A DNA stretch of 59,858 nt from an uncultured Lachnospiraceae bacterium (GTDB taxonomy: Bacteria > Bacillota > Clostridia > Lachnospirales > Lachnospiraceae), in NCBI GenBank assembly GCA_947564735.1, contig CANOEC010000023.1:1-59858 (forward strand), read 5' to 3'. A program made the position numbers and the translations under genes. Positions 25,345 to 34,274 of this stretch are shown one piece after another. The notes under the pieces were generated by a model. It had not been told where the DNA came from. It was given only the letters and a program-made list of their open reading frames with translations, and did not search any database. How positions within the stretch are numbered: the first letter of the stretch is position 1; every line of letters begins with the position of its first letter.

Positions 25345-26322
25345 ATGGAGAAAATAAAATTTGCGATTCTTGCGACCGGTAACATTGCCAATAGTATGGC
25401 GTATGCGGTGAGCCGTCTTGAAATGTTTGAGTGCTATGCGGCGGCATCCAGAAGCTATGAGAGGGCAAAGCGCTTTGCAGACAAATGGGGATTTGAGAAA
25501 GCGTACGGCTCCTATGAAGAGATGGTGGAGGATTCAGCAGTGGAGCTGGTCTATGTGGCGTCCCCGCATTCCCATCATTACCAACATGCGAAGATGTGTC
25601 TGGAACATGGGAAACATGTGCTTTTGGAAAAAGCGTTTACAGTCAATGCGTCGCAGGCGGAAGAACTGATTGCGCTTGCGAGAAAGAAGGGGCTTCTTTT
25701 GGCGGAAGCATTTTGGCCAAGGTATATGCCGAGCAGGAAAATGATAGCAGATTTGATTGCGCAGGGAACAATCGGAGAAGTAAAGTCTGTTATGGCGGAT
25801 TTTGGTGCGCTTCTTATGCATGTGGAGCGGATGTATAAGCCGGAGCTTGCCGGTGGCGCCTTGTTGGATTTGGGTGTGTATCCGTTAAACTTTGCATTGA
25901 CCATATTTACCGGCAAAGTGCTGGATATCCAGTCGAATGCGGTTATGTCGCCGGAGGGCGTGGACTGGATGAACGGCATGACACTTACCTTTGAGGATAA
26001 CAAGATAGCCATTCTGCACAGTAATATGCTTGCCTGCATGGATAACCGCGGCGTGATATACGGTGAGAAGGGGTATATCGAGATGGGTGATTTGAATAAT
26101 TGTTCGGAAGTACGCGTTTATGACATGAACAAGAAATTGATTGGACGGTATCCGGTGCCAGAGCAGATTAACGGATATGAATATGAGGCGGTTGCCTGCG
26201 CGGAGGCGATTAAAAATGGGCAGGTGGAGTGTGCGCAGATGCCTCATAGCGAGACGATGCGTCTGATGAGAATTTTGGATGCTGTCAGAGGGCAGTGGGG
26301 ATTTAAGTTGCCTTGTGAGTGA
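25345..26322 (+). CDS. Gfo/Idh/MocA family oxidoreductase
   Basis: A 325-residue NAD(P)-dependent dehydrogenase: Rossmann start KFAILATGNIANSMAYAV, VYVASPHSHHY, HVLLEKAFTVNASQA (EKP-like motif with Ala for Pro) and a C-terminal alpha/beta domain with GGALLDLGVYPLNF. The spacing resembles the dihydrodiol dehydrogenase branch. It likely oxidises a sugar or cyclic alcohol. AAGGAAGGGAG precedes the ATG at 25345. Confidence 0.85.
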   Translation: MEKIKFAILATGNIANSMAYAVSRLEMFECYAAASRSYERAKRFADKWGFEKAYGSYEEMVEDSAVELVYVASPHSHHYQHAKMCLEHGKHVLLEKAFTVNASQAEELIALARKKGLLLAEAFWPRYMPSRKMIADLIAQGTIGEVKSVMADFGALLMHVERMYKPELAGGALLDLGVYPLNFALTIFTGKVLDIQSNAVMSPEGVDWMNGMTLTFEDNKIAILHSNMLACMDNRGVIYGEKGYIEMGDLNNCSEVRVYDMNKKLIGRYPVPEQINGYEYEAVACAEAIKNGQVECAQMPHSETMRLMRILDAVRGQWGFKLPCE

Positions 26323-26437
26323 TGTGTGATTAATAGGTATGAAACGTGAGTCAGAAAAGATTTCAGTAATATGACATCATGTTGTCAGGTTTTTGGGTGT
26401 ATGATTTAGGCATGAGAAAGGAAGGAGAACCGGCATC

Positions 26438-27307
26438 ATGCATTTTGTAGACGCCAAGGGAATCTTGTCACCCCATAACGGCATGAATCTGTACCGCGGA
26501 TGTACGCACGGCTGTATCTATTGCGACAGCCGCAGCGAATGTTATCAGATGAAACATGATTTTGAAGATATTGAAGTAAAACAGAATGCGCCGGAACTAC
26601 TGGAACGGGCGCTTCGTTCCAAACGCAAAAAATGTATGATTGGGACGGGCGCAATGTGTGACCCTTATATGCATTGTGAAGAACAACTTAAGCTTACGAG
26701 GAAGTGTCTGGAGCTGATTGACGCGTATGGTTTCGGAGTTACGGTACAGACGAAATCAGATCGGATTCTGCGGGATTTGGATTTGCTGACAAGCATCAAC
26801 CGCAAGTCAAAATGTGTGGTGCAGATGACGCTCACTACCTATGACGAAGAGTTGTGCCGTATTGTGGAGCCGAAGGTGTGTACCACGAAGCGGCGTTATG
26901 AGGTACTGCAGATTATGAAGGAAAACGGTATTCCTACGGTCGTGTGGCTGTCTCCCATTCTGCCCTATCTTAACGATACGAGAAAGAACATTGAAGGGAT
27001 TCTTACGTATTGCCGGGAAGCGGGGGTGCGCGGAATCATTTGTTTCGGCATGGGCGTGACGCTGCGAAAAGGAGACCGGGAATATTTTTATGCAGCGCTG
27101 GATGAGCATTTTCCGGGGCTGCATGAAAAATATCAGCGCAGGTTCGGGTATGATTATGAAATTCCCAGTGAGCGTTCGGGGGAGCTGATGCGGTACTTCC
27201 ATAGTTTTTGCAAAGAGAATCAGATTATGAGCAATGTTGAGCAGATTTTTGCCTATCTGCGGGAATTTCCGGAGAATAAGGGGTATGAGCAGATGTCGTT
27301 GTTTTGA
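26438..27307 (+). CDS. radical SAM protein, SPL/Rv2578c-like
   Basis: A 289-residue protein with the [4Fe-4S]-binding motif CTHGCIYC (CxxxCxxC) at about residues 23-30, followed by MIGTGAMCDPYM and a TIM-barrel-like remainder. The N-terminal layout matches spore photoproduct lyase-like radical SAM proteins of unknown reaction. GGAAGGAG precedes the ATG. Confidence 0.8.
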   Translation: MHFVDAKGILSPHNGMNLYRGCTHGCIYCDSRSECYQMKHDFEDIEVKQNAPELLERALRSKRKKCMIGTGAMCDPYMHCEEQLKLTRKCLELIDAYGFGVTVQTKSDRILRDLDLLTSINRKSKCVVQMTLTTYDEELCRIVEPKVCTTKRRYEVLQIMKENGIPTVVWLSPILPYLNDTRKNIEGILTYCREAGVRGIICFGMGVTLRKGDREYFYAALDEHFPGLHEKYQRRFGYDYEIPSERSGELMRYFHSFCKENQIMSNVEQIFAYLREFPENKGYEQMSLF

Positions 27308-27424
27308 GTGGGGAAAGGGAGGGAGCATATTTTGTTGAACGAATATCATTGTCATTGCGCCAACAGTACGTTATAATAATATAAAACAGACTTTTTATCA
27401 AAGAATCGTGCGGAGGCGATAGCG

Positions 27425-27637
27425 ATGAGCATCTTTGAGTATGATGAAGAAAAACATATGAAGAATGAACGGGAGGAAGGACGAGAAGAAGGACGAGAAG
27501 AAGGGCGGGAAGAAGGAGAAGACAGAGTTGTAAAATTGATGCAGAAGCTGATGGAAGACGGAAGAGAAGAGGATTTCAAACGTGTTATTTCCGAAAGGGA
27601 GTATCGTGAGCAGATGTATCGGGAATATGGACTTTAG
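27425..27637 (+). pseudogene. C-terminal remnant of an Rpn-type PD-(D/E)XK nuclease/transposase
   Basis: A 70-residue frame starts MSIFEYDEEKHMKNEREEG and holds four REEG units encoded by a 12-base repeat, then a helical tail. This is the usual C-terminus of Rpn-like recombination-promoting nucleases in Clostridia; the nuclease domain is missing upstream. A ribosome site (GGAGGCGATAGCG) is present, so the peptide could still be made. Confidence 0.6.
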
Positions 27638-27667
27638 AGAAACTAAGGGATACCGTGTGCCCAAGGT

Positions 27668-27706
27668 AAAAAGCCGCTCATTCGATGATTGAATGAGCGG
27701 CTTTTT
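27668..27706. terminator. strong bidirectional intrinsic terminator
   Basis: A 16-bp perfect stem (27668-27683 with 27691-27706) around a 7-base loop, with A5 before and T5 after. It ends the minus-strand SPFH/RHH operon and any plus-strand transcript from the Rpn remnant. Confidence 0.92.
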
Positions 27707-27713
27707 CAGTAGC

Positions 27714-27917
27714 TTACCGAATATCCAGCTTGGGCGGCACATCCATTTCGTCGGATACATATTTCCCATTCTTTTTGCGCTGTCTGACGCACTCTGTCAA
27801 AAGGTATTCAATCTGCCCGTTCACGGAGCGGAAGTCGTCTTCCGCCCATGAAGCGATGGCATCATATAGTTTTGCAGATAATCTGAGGGGTACTTGTTTT
27901 TTGCCTGTATCTCCCAT
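27714..27917 (-). CDS. ribbon-helix-helix (Arc/CopG-like) DNA-binding protein
   Basis: A 67-residue protein: [20 protein letters not shown] is the strand plus first helix and [15 protein letters not shown] the second helix of an Arc/MetJ fold. It lies 100 bases after the SPFH gene in the same direction. Its likely target is the perfect palindrome over the operon promoter at 29123-29142, which would make it an autorepressor; this is inference. Confidence 0.75.
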   Translation of the reverse strand: MGDTGKKQVPLRLSAKLYDAIASWAEDDFRSVNGQIEYLLTECVRQRKKNGKYVSDEMDVPPKLDIR

Positions 27918-28017
27918 AGTGTCCGCCCTTTCTTGGTATCATTACCGATTTTATGCAATATATATGGAATCATGTTGTTGTGCTGCGACGTAAACGTCCG
28001 CCGAAGCAGCCGGCATA

Positions 28018-29070
28018 TTAGTAGAGACTTCCGGAGTTGACGACCGGCTGGGCGTCGTGGTTGCCGCACAGAACAACTAACAGATTGGAAACCATGGCTG
28101 CCTTGCGCTCTTCATCCAGTTCTACGGTATGGTTTTCGTTCAGACGTTCCAACGCCATCTCCACCATACCAACGGCGCCGTCTACAATCATCTTTCTTGC
28201 ATCTATGATAGCAGACGCCTGCTGTCTCTGCAACATTACCGCCGCAATCTCAGGGGCGTATGCAAGATAGGTGATTCGTGCCTCTATAATTTCAATGCCT
28301 GCTTCTTCCACCCGCTTCTGAATCTCGTCCCGGATTTTTCCGGCTACAATTTCGCTGGAACCCCGAAGGCTTCCTTCATCGGCAATGCCGTCTCCGGTAG
28401 TGTCCACGTTGGGCGCTACGTCGTAAGGATAAATGCGTACAATATTCCGAAGCGCGCTGTCACACTGCAAAGACAGAAACTCTTTATAGTTGTCTATGTT
28501 AAAAACCGCTTTGGCGGTATCTACGATACGCCATGTCACCGCGATACCGATTTCCACTGGATTGCCGAGGCAGTCATTGATTTTCTGGCGGCTGTTGTTT
28601 AGTGTCATGATTTTCAAAGAAAGTTTCTTGGTGGGCATTTCTTGGTTGGTATTGACAGAGGCATCGCCTATGACCAGCGCTCCGTTTGCACCGCCCAGTC
28701 CTTTCACATCACCACTCTGGCTTAACTTCGTGTGGGAAGCGGGGTTGACGGCGGAACAGAAGGGATTGACGTAATAGAAGCCGTCACCCTTGAGCGTACC
28801 GACATATTTACCGAACAGAGTCAGTACCAGTGCTTCCTGCGGCTTCAGAACTTTCAGCCCACAGAAAAGAATCCATCCGAGACAGATAAAAACCAAGCAT
28901 ATTACAAAAAGCGCTACAGTAAGCGGTGTGGTTGTCTTGGAGTCCAAATAGACAATGCCAATGACCAGTCCGGTAATCGCTAGGATATACAGCAGGAGGG
29001 TAATAAGCAGCATAAGCAGTCCGTTCTTTTTGCCTTGTAGCAGTTTCTCTTCTAAAATTTTATCTTCCAT
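28018..29070 (-). CDS. SPFH-domain (band 7/flotillin-like) membrane protein
   Basis: A 350-residue protein with two membrane segments (about 17-41 and 50-70), then an SPFH domain beginning LKPQEALVLTLFGKYVGTL and a helical C-terminus (IIEARITYLAYAPEIAAVML). Family members form large membrane-attached ring assemblies. The start at 29070 is chosen because GGAGG, four bases into an upstream in-frame ATG, is its ribosome site. The RHH gene follows. The SPFH/RHH pairing recurs in Firmicutes but its role is not established. Confidence 0.85.
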   Translation of the reverse strand: MEDKILEEKLLQGKKNGLLMLLITLLLYILAITGLVIGIVYLDSKTTTPLTVALFVICLVFICLGWILFCGLKVLKPQEALVLTLFGKYVGTLKGDGFYYVNPFCSAVNPASHTKLSQSGDVKGLGGANGALVIGDASVNTNQEMPTKKLSLKIMTLNNSRQKINDCLGNPVEIGIAVTWRIVDTAKAVFNIDNYKEFLSLQCDSALRNIVRIYPYDVAPNVDTTGDGIADEGSLRGSSEIVAGKIRDEIQKRVEEAGIEIIEARITYLAYAPEIAAVMLQRQQASAIIDARKMIVDGAVGMVEMALERLNENHTVELDEERKAAMVSNLLVVLCGNHDAQPVVNSGSLY

Positions 29071-29122
29071 GAATTCCTCCATTCTGAAGCGGCATGTGCT
29101 TCAATTAAATATTTATTTGATA

Positions 29123-29155
29123 TCAATATGATATCATATTGAATTGGAATGTCAA
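29123..29155 (-). promoter_or_regulatory. SPFH-RHH operon promoter with overlapping palindrome
   Basis: On the minus strand TTGACA (29150-29155) and TATCAT (29128-29133) are 16 bases apart, with an extended -10 TG. The -10 lies within a perfect 20-bp palindrome at 29123-29142 (TCAATATGAT and its complement). A partial copy of the half-site, CAATATGA, recurs at 29153-29160. This is a good operator for a dimeric RHH repressor. Confidence 0.7.
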
Positions 29156-29322
29156 TATGATTTTCACAGATAAAGAACATATTTAAAATAAAGAACGAAT
29201 ATAACGTAAGCAAAAAGGTAACAAACGAAAGGAAACTTATTGCTAATTTGCATCGCAAAGAATATAGTAATATTACAAATAGGTGTTGAAAAGTGAATGA
29301 TTACGGCAAAAAAGGAGGCTGG

Positions 29323-30234
29323 ATGTCAGTTATGAAGAACGTACTTGTTACAGGTGGGACAGTCTTTGTCAGCCGGTATGTGGCGGAGTATTATGCCGGG
29401 AAAGGATGTCATGTGTATGTCTTAAACCGGAACAGCAGACCGCAGCCGGACAAGGTTACATTAATTGAAGCTGACAGGCGCCAGCTTGGCAGCCAGTTGA
29501 AGGGATATCATTTCGACGTGATTTTGGATATGACGGCTTACGGTGCAGACGACGTTGCGTTGCTGCTTGATGCCGTGGATGACTTCGGGGAATATATTCT
29601 GCTCAGTTCCAGCGCCGTATATCCGGAGTATGGCAGTCAGCCGTTTGCCGAGAGTACGCCGCTTGGCAAAAATAAATTCTGGGGCGCATACGGAATCGGT
29701 AAAATTGACGCGGAATGCGCACTGTTACAACGAAAGCCGGATGCTTATATCCTGCGTCCGCCGTATCTGTATGGTCCGATGAACAATGTATATCGGGAAG
29801 CCTTTGTGTTTGAGTGTGCATTAAATGACAGGAAATTTTATCTGCCGAAGGGTGGAGAAATGAAGCTTCAATTTTTCTATATAGATGATTTATGCAGGTT
29901 TATGGATATGATTCTGGAACGGAAACCGGACGAGCATATCTGGAATGTCGGAAATCGTGAGACGGTATCCGTTCGGGAATGGGTCAGTCTGTGTTATGAG
30001 GCGGCTGGAAAAAAGCCGGAGTTTGTCAGTGTCGGCGAAGAGATAGAGCAGCGGAATTATTTCAGCTTTTATGATTATGAATATTGTCTGGATGTGAGCG
30101 CGCAGGAGACCTATATGCCGGTGGTGAAGCCGCTAAAAGACGGGCTGGGAGAATCGTTTGCGTGGTATTTGAACCATGCAGATATGGTGAAGAGAAAGCC
30201 GTACATTGAATATATTGATGCGGGTTTTAAGTAA
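29323..30234 (+). CDS. NAD-dependent epimerase/dehydratase family protein
   Basis: A 303-residue extended SDR-type protein with an N-terminal Rossmann motif (VLVTGGTVFVSRYVAEYY; TGGTxFVS rather than TGGxGFIG), ILLSSSAVY and YGIGKIDAE, the YxxxK-like active site. It resembles atypical epimerases such as the CSP41-like group. AAGGAGG lies four bases before the ATG at 29323. It precedes the DUF4422 gene and probably acts on nucleotide sugars. Confidence 0.75.
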   Translation: MSVMKNVLVTGGTVFVSRYVAEYYAGKGCHVYVLNRNSRPQPDKVTLIEADRRQLGSQLKGYHFDVILDMTAYGADDVALLLDAVDDFGEYILLSSSAVYPEYGSQPFAESTPLGKNKFWGAYGIGKIDAECALLQRKPDAYILRPPYLYGPMNNVYREAFVFECALNDRKFYLPKGGEMKLQFFYIDDLCRFMDMILERKPDEHIWNVGNRETVSVREWVSLCYEAAGKKPEFVSVGEEIEQRNYFSFYDYEYCLDVSAQETYMPVVKPLKDGLGESFAWYLNHADMVKRKPYIEYIDAGFK

Positions 30235-30321
30235 GATATCGGAGCGTAAACATAGAATGATTTCCGTCTGATTTTGTAGAACGGTCGCATAATTTTATAG
30301 AAGGAAAGGGATTACGAAGAC

Positions 30322-31467
30322 ATGTCGGTCACAATTTTTACAATGACGCATAAGAAATTTCAAACGCCGGAGGATTCTGTCTATCTGCCGTTACATGTGG
30401 GGCGCGCAGGAGCGGAGGATTACGGTTATGCCGGTGACAATACGGGAGATAACATTTCGGAGAAAAATTGTTATTACGGGGAGTTGACAGGGGTGTACTG
30501 GGTGTGGAAGAATATCCGCACGACAGATTATGTCGGAATCTGCCATTACAGAAGATATTTCTGTACGGAGGAGGGCAGGATTTTCAATGAGAAGGACTAT
30601 CTTTCCATCCTAAAAGATTATGATATCATTACTTCCAAGAAATTGAAACTGAATTTCTCTTATTTTGACGGCTATGCAAGCGATTACAATATTTTTGATT
30701 TGGTGACTACAGGGGAAGTCATCAGGCAGAACTATCCGGATTATTACGATGCCTTTGAGCGGCTGGTACATGGTAACGGCACATATTTTGGCAATATGAT
30801 GGTGGCATCCAAGGAATTGTATGATGAGTATGCCGGGTGGCTTTTTGCTATTTTCGCAGAAGTGGAGAAGCGGATAGACCCTAGTGGATATGATGACTAT
30901 CACAAGCGAGTATATGGCTTTATTTCGGAGTTCCTGCTGCTTGTCTGGGTAGAAGTCAGGGGACTGAAGGTCTATGAGTGTAAGGTCGGCATGACTACCG
31001 AAAAATATGAAACGAAACTGATGAAAGAGAGACTGGCGGATTATTTTGCACAGGGGAATCTTGGGGAGGCGAAAGAATATTTCCTAAGTGTTTTGGAAAA
31101 AAGACCGGACGTGCTCATGGAGGCTTCGGACATTACGGGGGAATTGAAGCTGTCCATGCAGGTGATTGCCGTATGTGAACTGGAAAAAGATGCGTATGGG
31201 GAGAGTGTACTCGACAGAATCAGAGAAAAGTATATCAATGGAGAGGCTGTACAGGAAAAAATATTCGCAGAATTGATGCACTATTTTGCCAGACTCAATG
31301 AGATTGTGAGCGATTGCAGAGTAAAACGGCTGGCTGAGGAGGATATCCAGTTTCTGCAGAAGGAAAAAGTGAGCGATATCGCCATAGAGGCTTCCGCAAG
31401 ACTCTTTCTCACAGATGGGAAAGAGCTTGCGGAAGTGATAGCCTGTATCAAAAAGTATCTTATATAG
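30322..31467 (+). CDS. DUF4422 domain protein, glycosyltransferase-like
   Basis: A 381-residue protein. Residues 1-230 match DUF4422: SVTIFTMTHKKFQ, then YYGELTGVYWVWKN, YVGICHYRRYF and NMMVASKELYDEY. Members occur in polysaccharide clusters and are presumed glycosyltransferases. The C-terminal 150 residues are helical and not recognised. It ends one base before the stop of a converging lipoprotein gene. Confidence 0.78.
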   Translation: MSVTIFTMTHKKFQTPEDSVYLPLHVGRAGAEDYGYAGDNTGDNISEKNCYYGELTGVYWVWKNIRTTDYVGICHYRRYFCTEEGRIFNEKDYLSILKDYDIITSKKLKLNFSYFDGYASDYNIFDLVTTGEVIRQNYPDYYDAFERLVHGNGTYFGNMMVASKELYDEYAGWLFAIFAEVEKRIDPSGYDDYHKRVYGFISEFLLLVWVEVRGLKVYECKVGMTTEKYETKLMKERLADYFAQGNLGEAKEYFLSVLEKRPDVLMEASDITGELKLSMQVIAVCELEKDAYGESVLDRIREKYINGEAVQEKIFAELMHYFARLNEIVSDCRVKRLAEEDIQFLQKEKVSDIAIEASARLFLTDGKELAEVIACIKKYLI

Positions 31468-31468
31468 G

Positions 31469-32893
31469 TTACTCGTTGCTGACTGTGAGCGTGGAAGTAT
31501 CTACCGTCGGGTCGTTGGCGTCGCCTTTCGCCTTGCCAAGATAAGCAAGCGTGCCGTCCTCCTGATAGCGGTAGAAGTAGCTGTAGTTGACATATCCGCT
31601 GTCTTCCTCCTCTCCGGATACAAGCATGAGTTCCACGTAGTTGTCATCGGGAACGAGGTCGTACAGGTATAAAGGTGTTTCCGGCCATGTGGTAAATGAC
31701 TGCGCAAGCTGCGCCTGCACTGCCGTATCCTGCGTCTGGGCAAAGTCGATATCATTGATGAACAGATGCGGCAGGCTTTGGAAAGAACCGTCGTCCGAGA
31801 CGGAATCTTCCGTATAGACAAGGATGGAATCTTCGCTGCCGTCATGGTTTAAATCATAATAGTAAGTCTCTTTGCTGGGCAGTTTCATAACAAATCGGTC
31901 TGTATAGGTATAGGCATTCTGGAAGCCCATGTCGGCCAAATCCTCATAAGGAATGATAAACTCGATGATGCCGGCGGCAAAAGGACCGAGTGCATAAGGA
32001 CCGCTCATGAAGACCAGACCGGAAGTGGACAGATACCATGCATCGTCTGCATACAGCACGGATTCCAGAGTGCCGTCGGTGATGCTGTCCTCTGAAAACA
32101 TCCGTTCTTTATAGTACTCTGTCTTGGCAAGCTTCTGGTTATAGGCGAGCGTGTCTTCGTGAAATGTGTCCGGCTCACTGCTTAAATCAGAAAAAGCAAT
32201 CAAATCACCGGTTTTGGCATTGTAATTGATACCGATGGTGTCATAATTTCCATGGGCGCCGCCCGTGTAAGCATAGTAAGTCATGGTAAAAGAAATGACA
32301 TTACTGTCAGCTCTTCTGGTCTCAAATGACAATTCTTCACTGTAGCCGACAAAGGTGATGCCTTCTTTTTCAAAATTTTCCGGTTCCGATTCAAACATCT
32401 CGAAATATTCTTTGCCCCAAATTTCAACTTCGGGGTTGTCGTTGAAGGAATCCACTCTGGAGCGGATATCTGCGTTGATTTTGTCAGCGGAAGCTTCGTT
32501 TCCCTCTATGGAAACAGAAGGGTAAGAACTGCTCTTGTATAGATATACCGTACCGTCCTCAGCGGATTTATCGTTTTGTTCCTCTGTCATTGTAATTGTA
32601 ATGTGGGACGGCTCGTTACTGACATGGGTGTCAGATTTATCCCCGCTATTTTCGGAAGGGTTGTCTTCCGGAGTCATTTCCGCAGTCTGTCCGTCATTTT
32701 CATTGACGGTGCTATCCGTGGATTGCTGTGTATTATTTTCGGAAAAATCCGACGTGATATCTGAATCGGGTGTCGTCCCGGCATCCGAACCGCACGCAGT
32801 GCAGGTGATGGTTATGCCAAGAAGCAGCGCGCAGGATAAAGCGTAGGATAATGCTTGATTCATTGAGTGTCTGATTAGATCGTTTTTTTTCAT
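31469..32893 (-). CDS. exported DUF3298/RsiV-like lipoprotein
   Basis: A 474-residue protein with an N-terminal signal segment (LSYALSCALLLGITITCTAC) and a possible lipidation Cys, then an acidic Ser/Thr/Asp-rich linker of about 75 residues. The folded part has TYYAYTGGAHGNYDTIGINY and YADDAWYLSTSGLVF, the DUF3298 pattern also found in RsiV. No anti-sigma domain is present. The start at 32893 follows GGAGGACATT. The ligand is unknown. Confidence 0.7.
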   Translation of the reverse strand: MKKNDLIRHSMNQALSYALSCALLLGITITCTACGSDAGTTPDSDITSDFSENNTQQSTDSTVNENDGQTAEMTPEDNPSENSGDKSDTHVSNEPSHITITMTEEQNDKSAEDGTVYLYKSSSYPSVSIEGNEASADKINADIRSRVDSFNDNPEVEIWGKEYFEMFESEPENFEKEGITFVGYSEELSFETRRADSNVISFTMTYYAYTGGAHGNYDTIGINYNAKTGDLIAFSDLSSEPDTFHEDTLAYNQKLAKTEYYKERMFSEDSITDGTLESVLYADDAWYLSTSGLVFMSGPYALGPFAAGIIEFIIPYEDLADMGFQNAYTYTDRFVMKLPSKETYYYDLNHDGSEDSILVYTEDSVSDDGSFQSLPHLFINDIDFAQTQDTAVQAQLAQSFTTWPETPLYLYDLVPDDNYVELMLVSGEEEDSGYVNYSYFYRYQEDGTLAYLGKAKGDANDPTVDTSTLTVSNE

Positions 32894-33062
32894 AATGTCC
32901 TCCATAATTCCTGTTGCCTGTCGATGGAAAATGCATTTGCTATTGATTATAGTATATATTCAATCCGGCTAAATTATTATTAAGGTATGGATTAGTATGA
33001 CAGTTTGGGAATAAAATAGCAAGGCTATTTCATGAAATGATGCAAAAAAGATGCAAACGAAT

Positions 33063-33087
33063 AACCGCACCCGGAACCGGATGCGGT
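33063..33087 (-). terminator. flagellin transcript terminator
   Basis: ACCGCACCCGG pairs with CCGGATGCGGT around AA, with one mismatch. It lies about 80 bases after the flagellin stop on the minus strand, followed by a T-rich stretch. Confidence 0.6.
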
Positions 33088-33166
33088 CATTCTTACACAA
33101 CATATGAACTCTTATTATGATATTCCGAATACTTACGCCGAAAACGCTTGTATTGGAGGATATCCA

Positions 33167-34054
33167 TTAACCGAGTAAGGACAGTGCCAGCTGGTTGGAC
33201 TGGTTCGCCTGTGACAGCATGGATGTACCGGCCTGCTGTAAGATGTTGTTGTTCGCGTACTTAACCATCTCTGTAGCGATGTCGGTATCACGGATTGCTG
33301 CTTCAGCGCTCTGTGTATTTTCTACTACGTTGTCAAGGTTGTTTACTGTGTGCTCCAGTCTGTTCTGTACCGCACCGAGCTCGGAACGCTGTCTGGATAC
33401 TTCTTTAATCATTCCTTTGACAACTTTATTCAAACTATTAAAGTCTGTCTCTTTCAATTCCTGAGTACCATCGAAGGGCGTTGCAATTTTAAAGTCCTTA
33501 AACTTTGAGATATCTGCGCCACCTCCCGAAGCCTGTGCCGCAGCAGAGCCTTCCAAAGATGCAAAGTTCATATTCTGGATAGTAATACCGATGTGCTGAC
33601 CTGCCTCTGCACCTACCTGAAGATCCTTTTTGATAAATGAGCCATCTAACAGATTCTGTTCATTGAATGTGGTGGTATCACGTACACGGTCGATTTCGTC
33701 AATTAACTGCTTAACTTCCATAGCAATATAAGCGCGGTCTGTACTGGTCTGCGTAGCGTTCTCGCCCTTAACTGCCAGCTCGTTGATACGCTGTAACATA
33801 TCATGAACTTCTGTCAGTGCGCCTTCTGCTGTCTGCACTGCGCTGATACCATCCTGTGCGTTGGCGGACGCCTGTGTAAGACCTCTTACCTGACGTCTCA
33901 TCTTTTCGGAAATCGCAAGACCTGCCGCGTCGTCTGCCGCACGGTTAATCTTGTAACCGGAAGATAACTTCTCTGTGGACTTTGCCTGTGCGCTTGTTGT
34001 AAGACCAAGCATTCTGTTGGAATTCATTGCTGTAATGTTGTGTTTTACTATCAT
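33167..34054 (-). CDS. fliC: flagellin
   Basis: A 295-residue flagellin with the conserved N-terminal D0/D1 region (VKHNITAMNSNRMLG, EKLSSGYKINRAADDAAGLA, ISAVQTAEGAL) and C-terminal region ending SQANQSNQLALSLLG. The variable middle is very short, as in many Clostridia. AAGGAGG lies 7 bases before the ATG. No sigma-28 promoter was found between csrA and this gene. The nearest one lies inside the invertible segment at 34591-35420, in the wrong orientation, so the gene may be off in this sequence. Confidence 0.94.
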   Translation of the reverse strand: MIVKHNITAMNSNRMLGLTTSAQAKSTEKLSSGYKINRAADDAAGLAISEKMRRQVRGLTQASANAQDGISAVQTAEGALTEVHDMLQRINELAVKGENATQTSTDRAYIAMEVKQLIDEIDRVRDTTTFNEQNLLDGSFIKKDLQVGAEAGQHIGITIQNMNFASLEGSAAAQASGGGADISKFKDFKIATPFDGTQELKETDFNSLNKVVKGMIKEVSRQRSELGAVQNRLEHTVNNLDNVVENTQSAEAAIRDTDIATEMVKYANNNILQQAGTSMLSQANQSNQLALSLLG

Positions 34055-34061
34055 AAAATAA

Positions 34062-34097
34062 CCTCCTTGTGTGTGCCTGCCGCGAATCCTTTCGCGG
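34062..34097 (-). promoter_or_regulatory. CsrA-binding sites in the flagellin mRNA leader
   Basis: On the minus strand, CCGCGAA-AGGA-TTCGCGG (34097-34080) is a perfect 7-bp hairpin presenting AGGA in the loop. The Shine-Dalgarno CAAGGAGG (34068-34062) offers a second AGGA 12 bases downstream. In Bacillus subtilis CsrA binds two such sites in the hag leader and blocks the ribosome site. Assignment here rests on motif and on csrA being next door. Confidence 0.7.
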
Positions 34098-34140
34098 TAT
34101 TGCTTACTATATTTAGTTGTTGATTTGGCGGAACCCCGCC

Positions 34141-34271
34141 GGATTGCGTCACCAAATTCGCGGAGCGAATCTCAAAAATGAGAAGGTGGTGTATTTCACC
34201 GAGTTCGCGGAGCGTAGCTCGTTTTTGTATAATAATCCCGACGCCCCTAGGATAGCGTCAGGTTATTACCC
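34141..34271. repeat. hairpin-rich repeat between csrA and flagellin
   Basis: Plus-strand hairpins ATTCGC-GGA-GCGAAT and CGAG-TTCGC-GGA-GCG-TAGCTCG resemble the GAA-triloop family but with GGA loops. A further long stem joins GTATAATAATCCCGACGC (34227-34244) to GCGTCAGGTTATTAC with a bulge. The segment fills the csrA-flagellin gap and would lie in a csrA-flagellin transcript. It has no T tract. Confidence 0.5.
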
Positions 34272-34274
34272 TGC

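Noticed and set aside
27470-27520. Short tandem repeat resembling a CRISPR or VNTR array
   Set aside because: It is a 12-base in-frame repeat coding REEG in an Rpn-type C-terminus; there are no spacers and no cas genes.
34141-34240. GGA loops of the hairpins here as CsrA sites in the flagellin mRNA
   Set aside because: The GGA loops are on the plus strand; the flagellin mRNA carries UCC in those loops.
34098-34274. A sigma-28 promoter directly upstream of flagellin
   Set aside because: The closest candidate, TAAA at about 34115 on the minus strand, has a spacing of 13 and an ACCGCGAA -10, which falls in the AGGA hairpin; it does not match.
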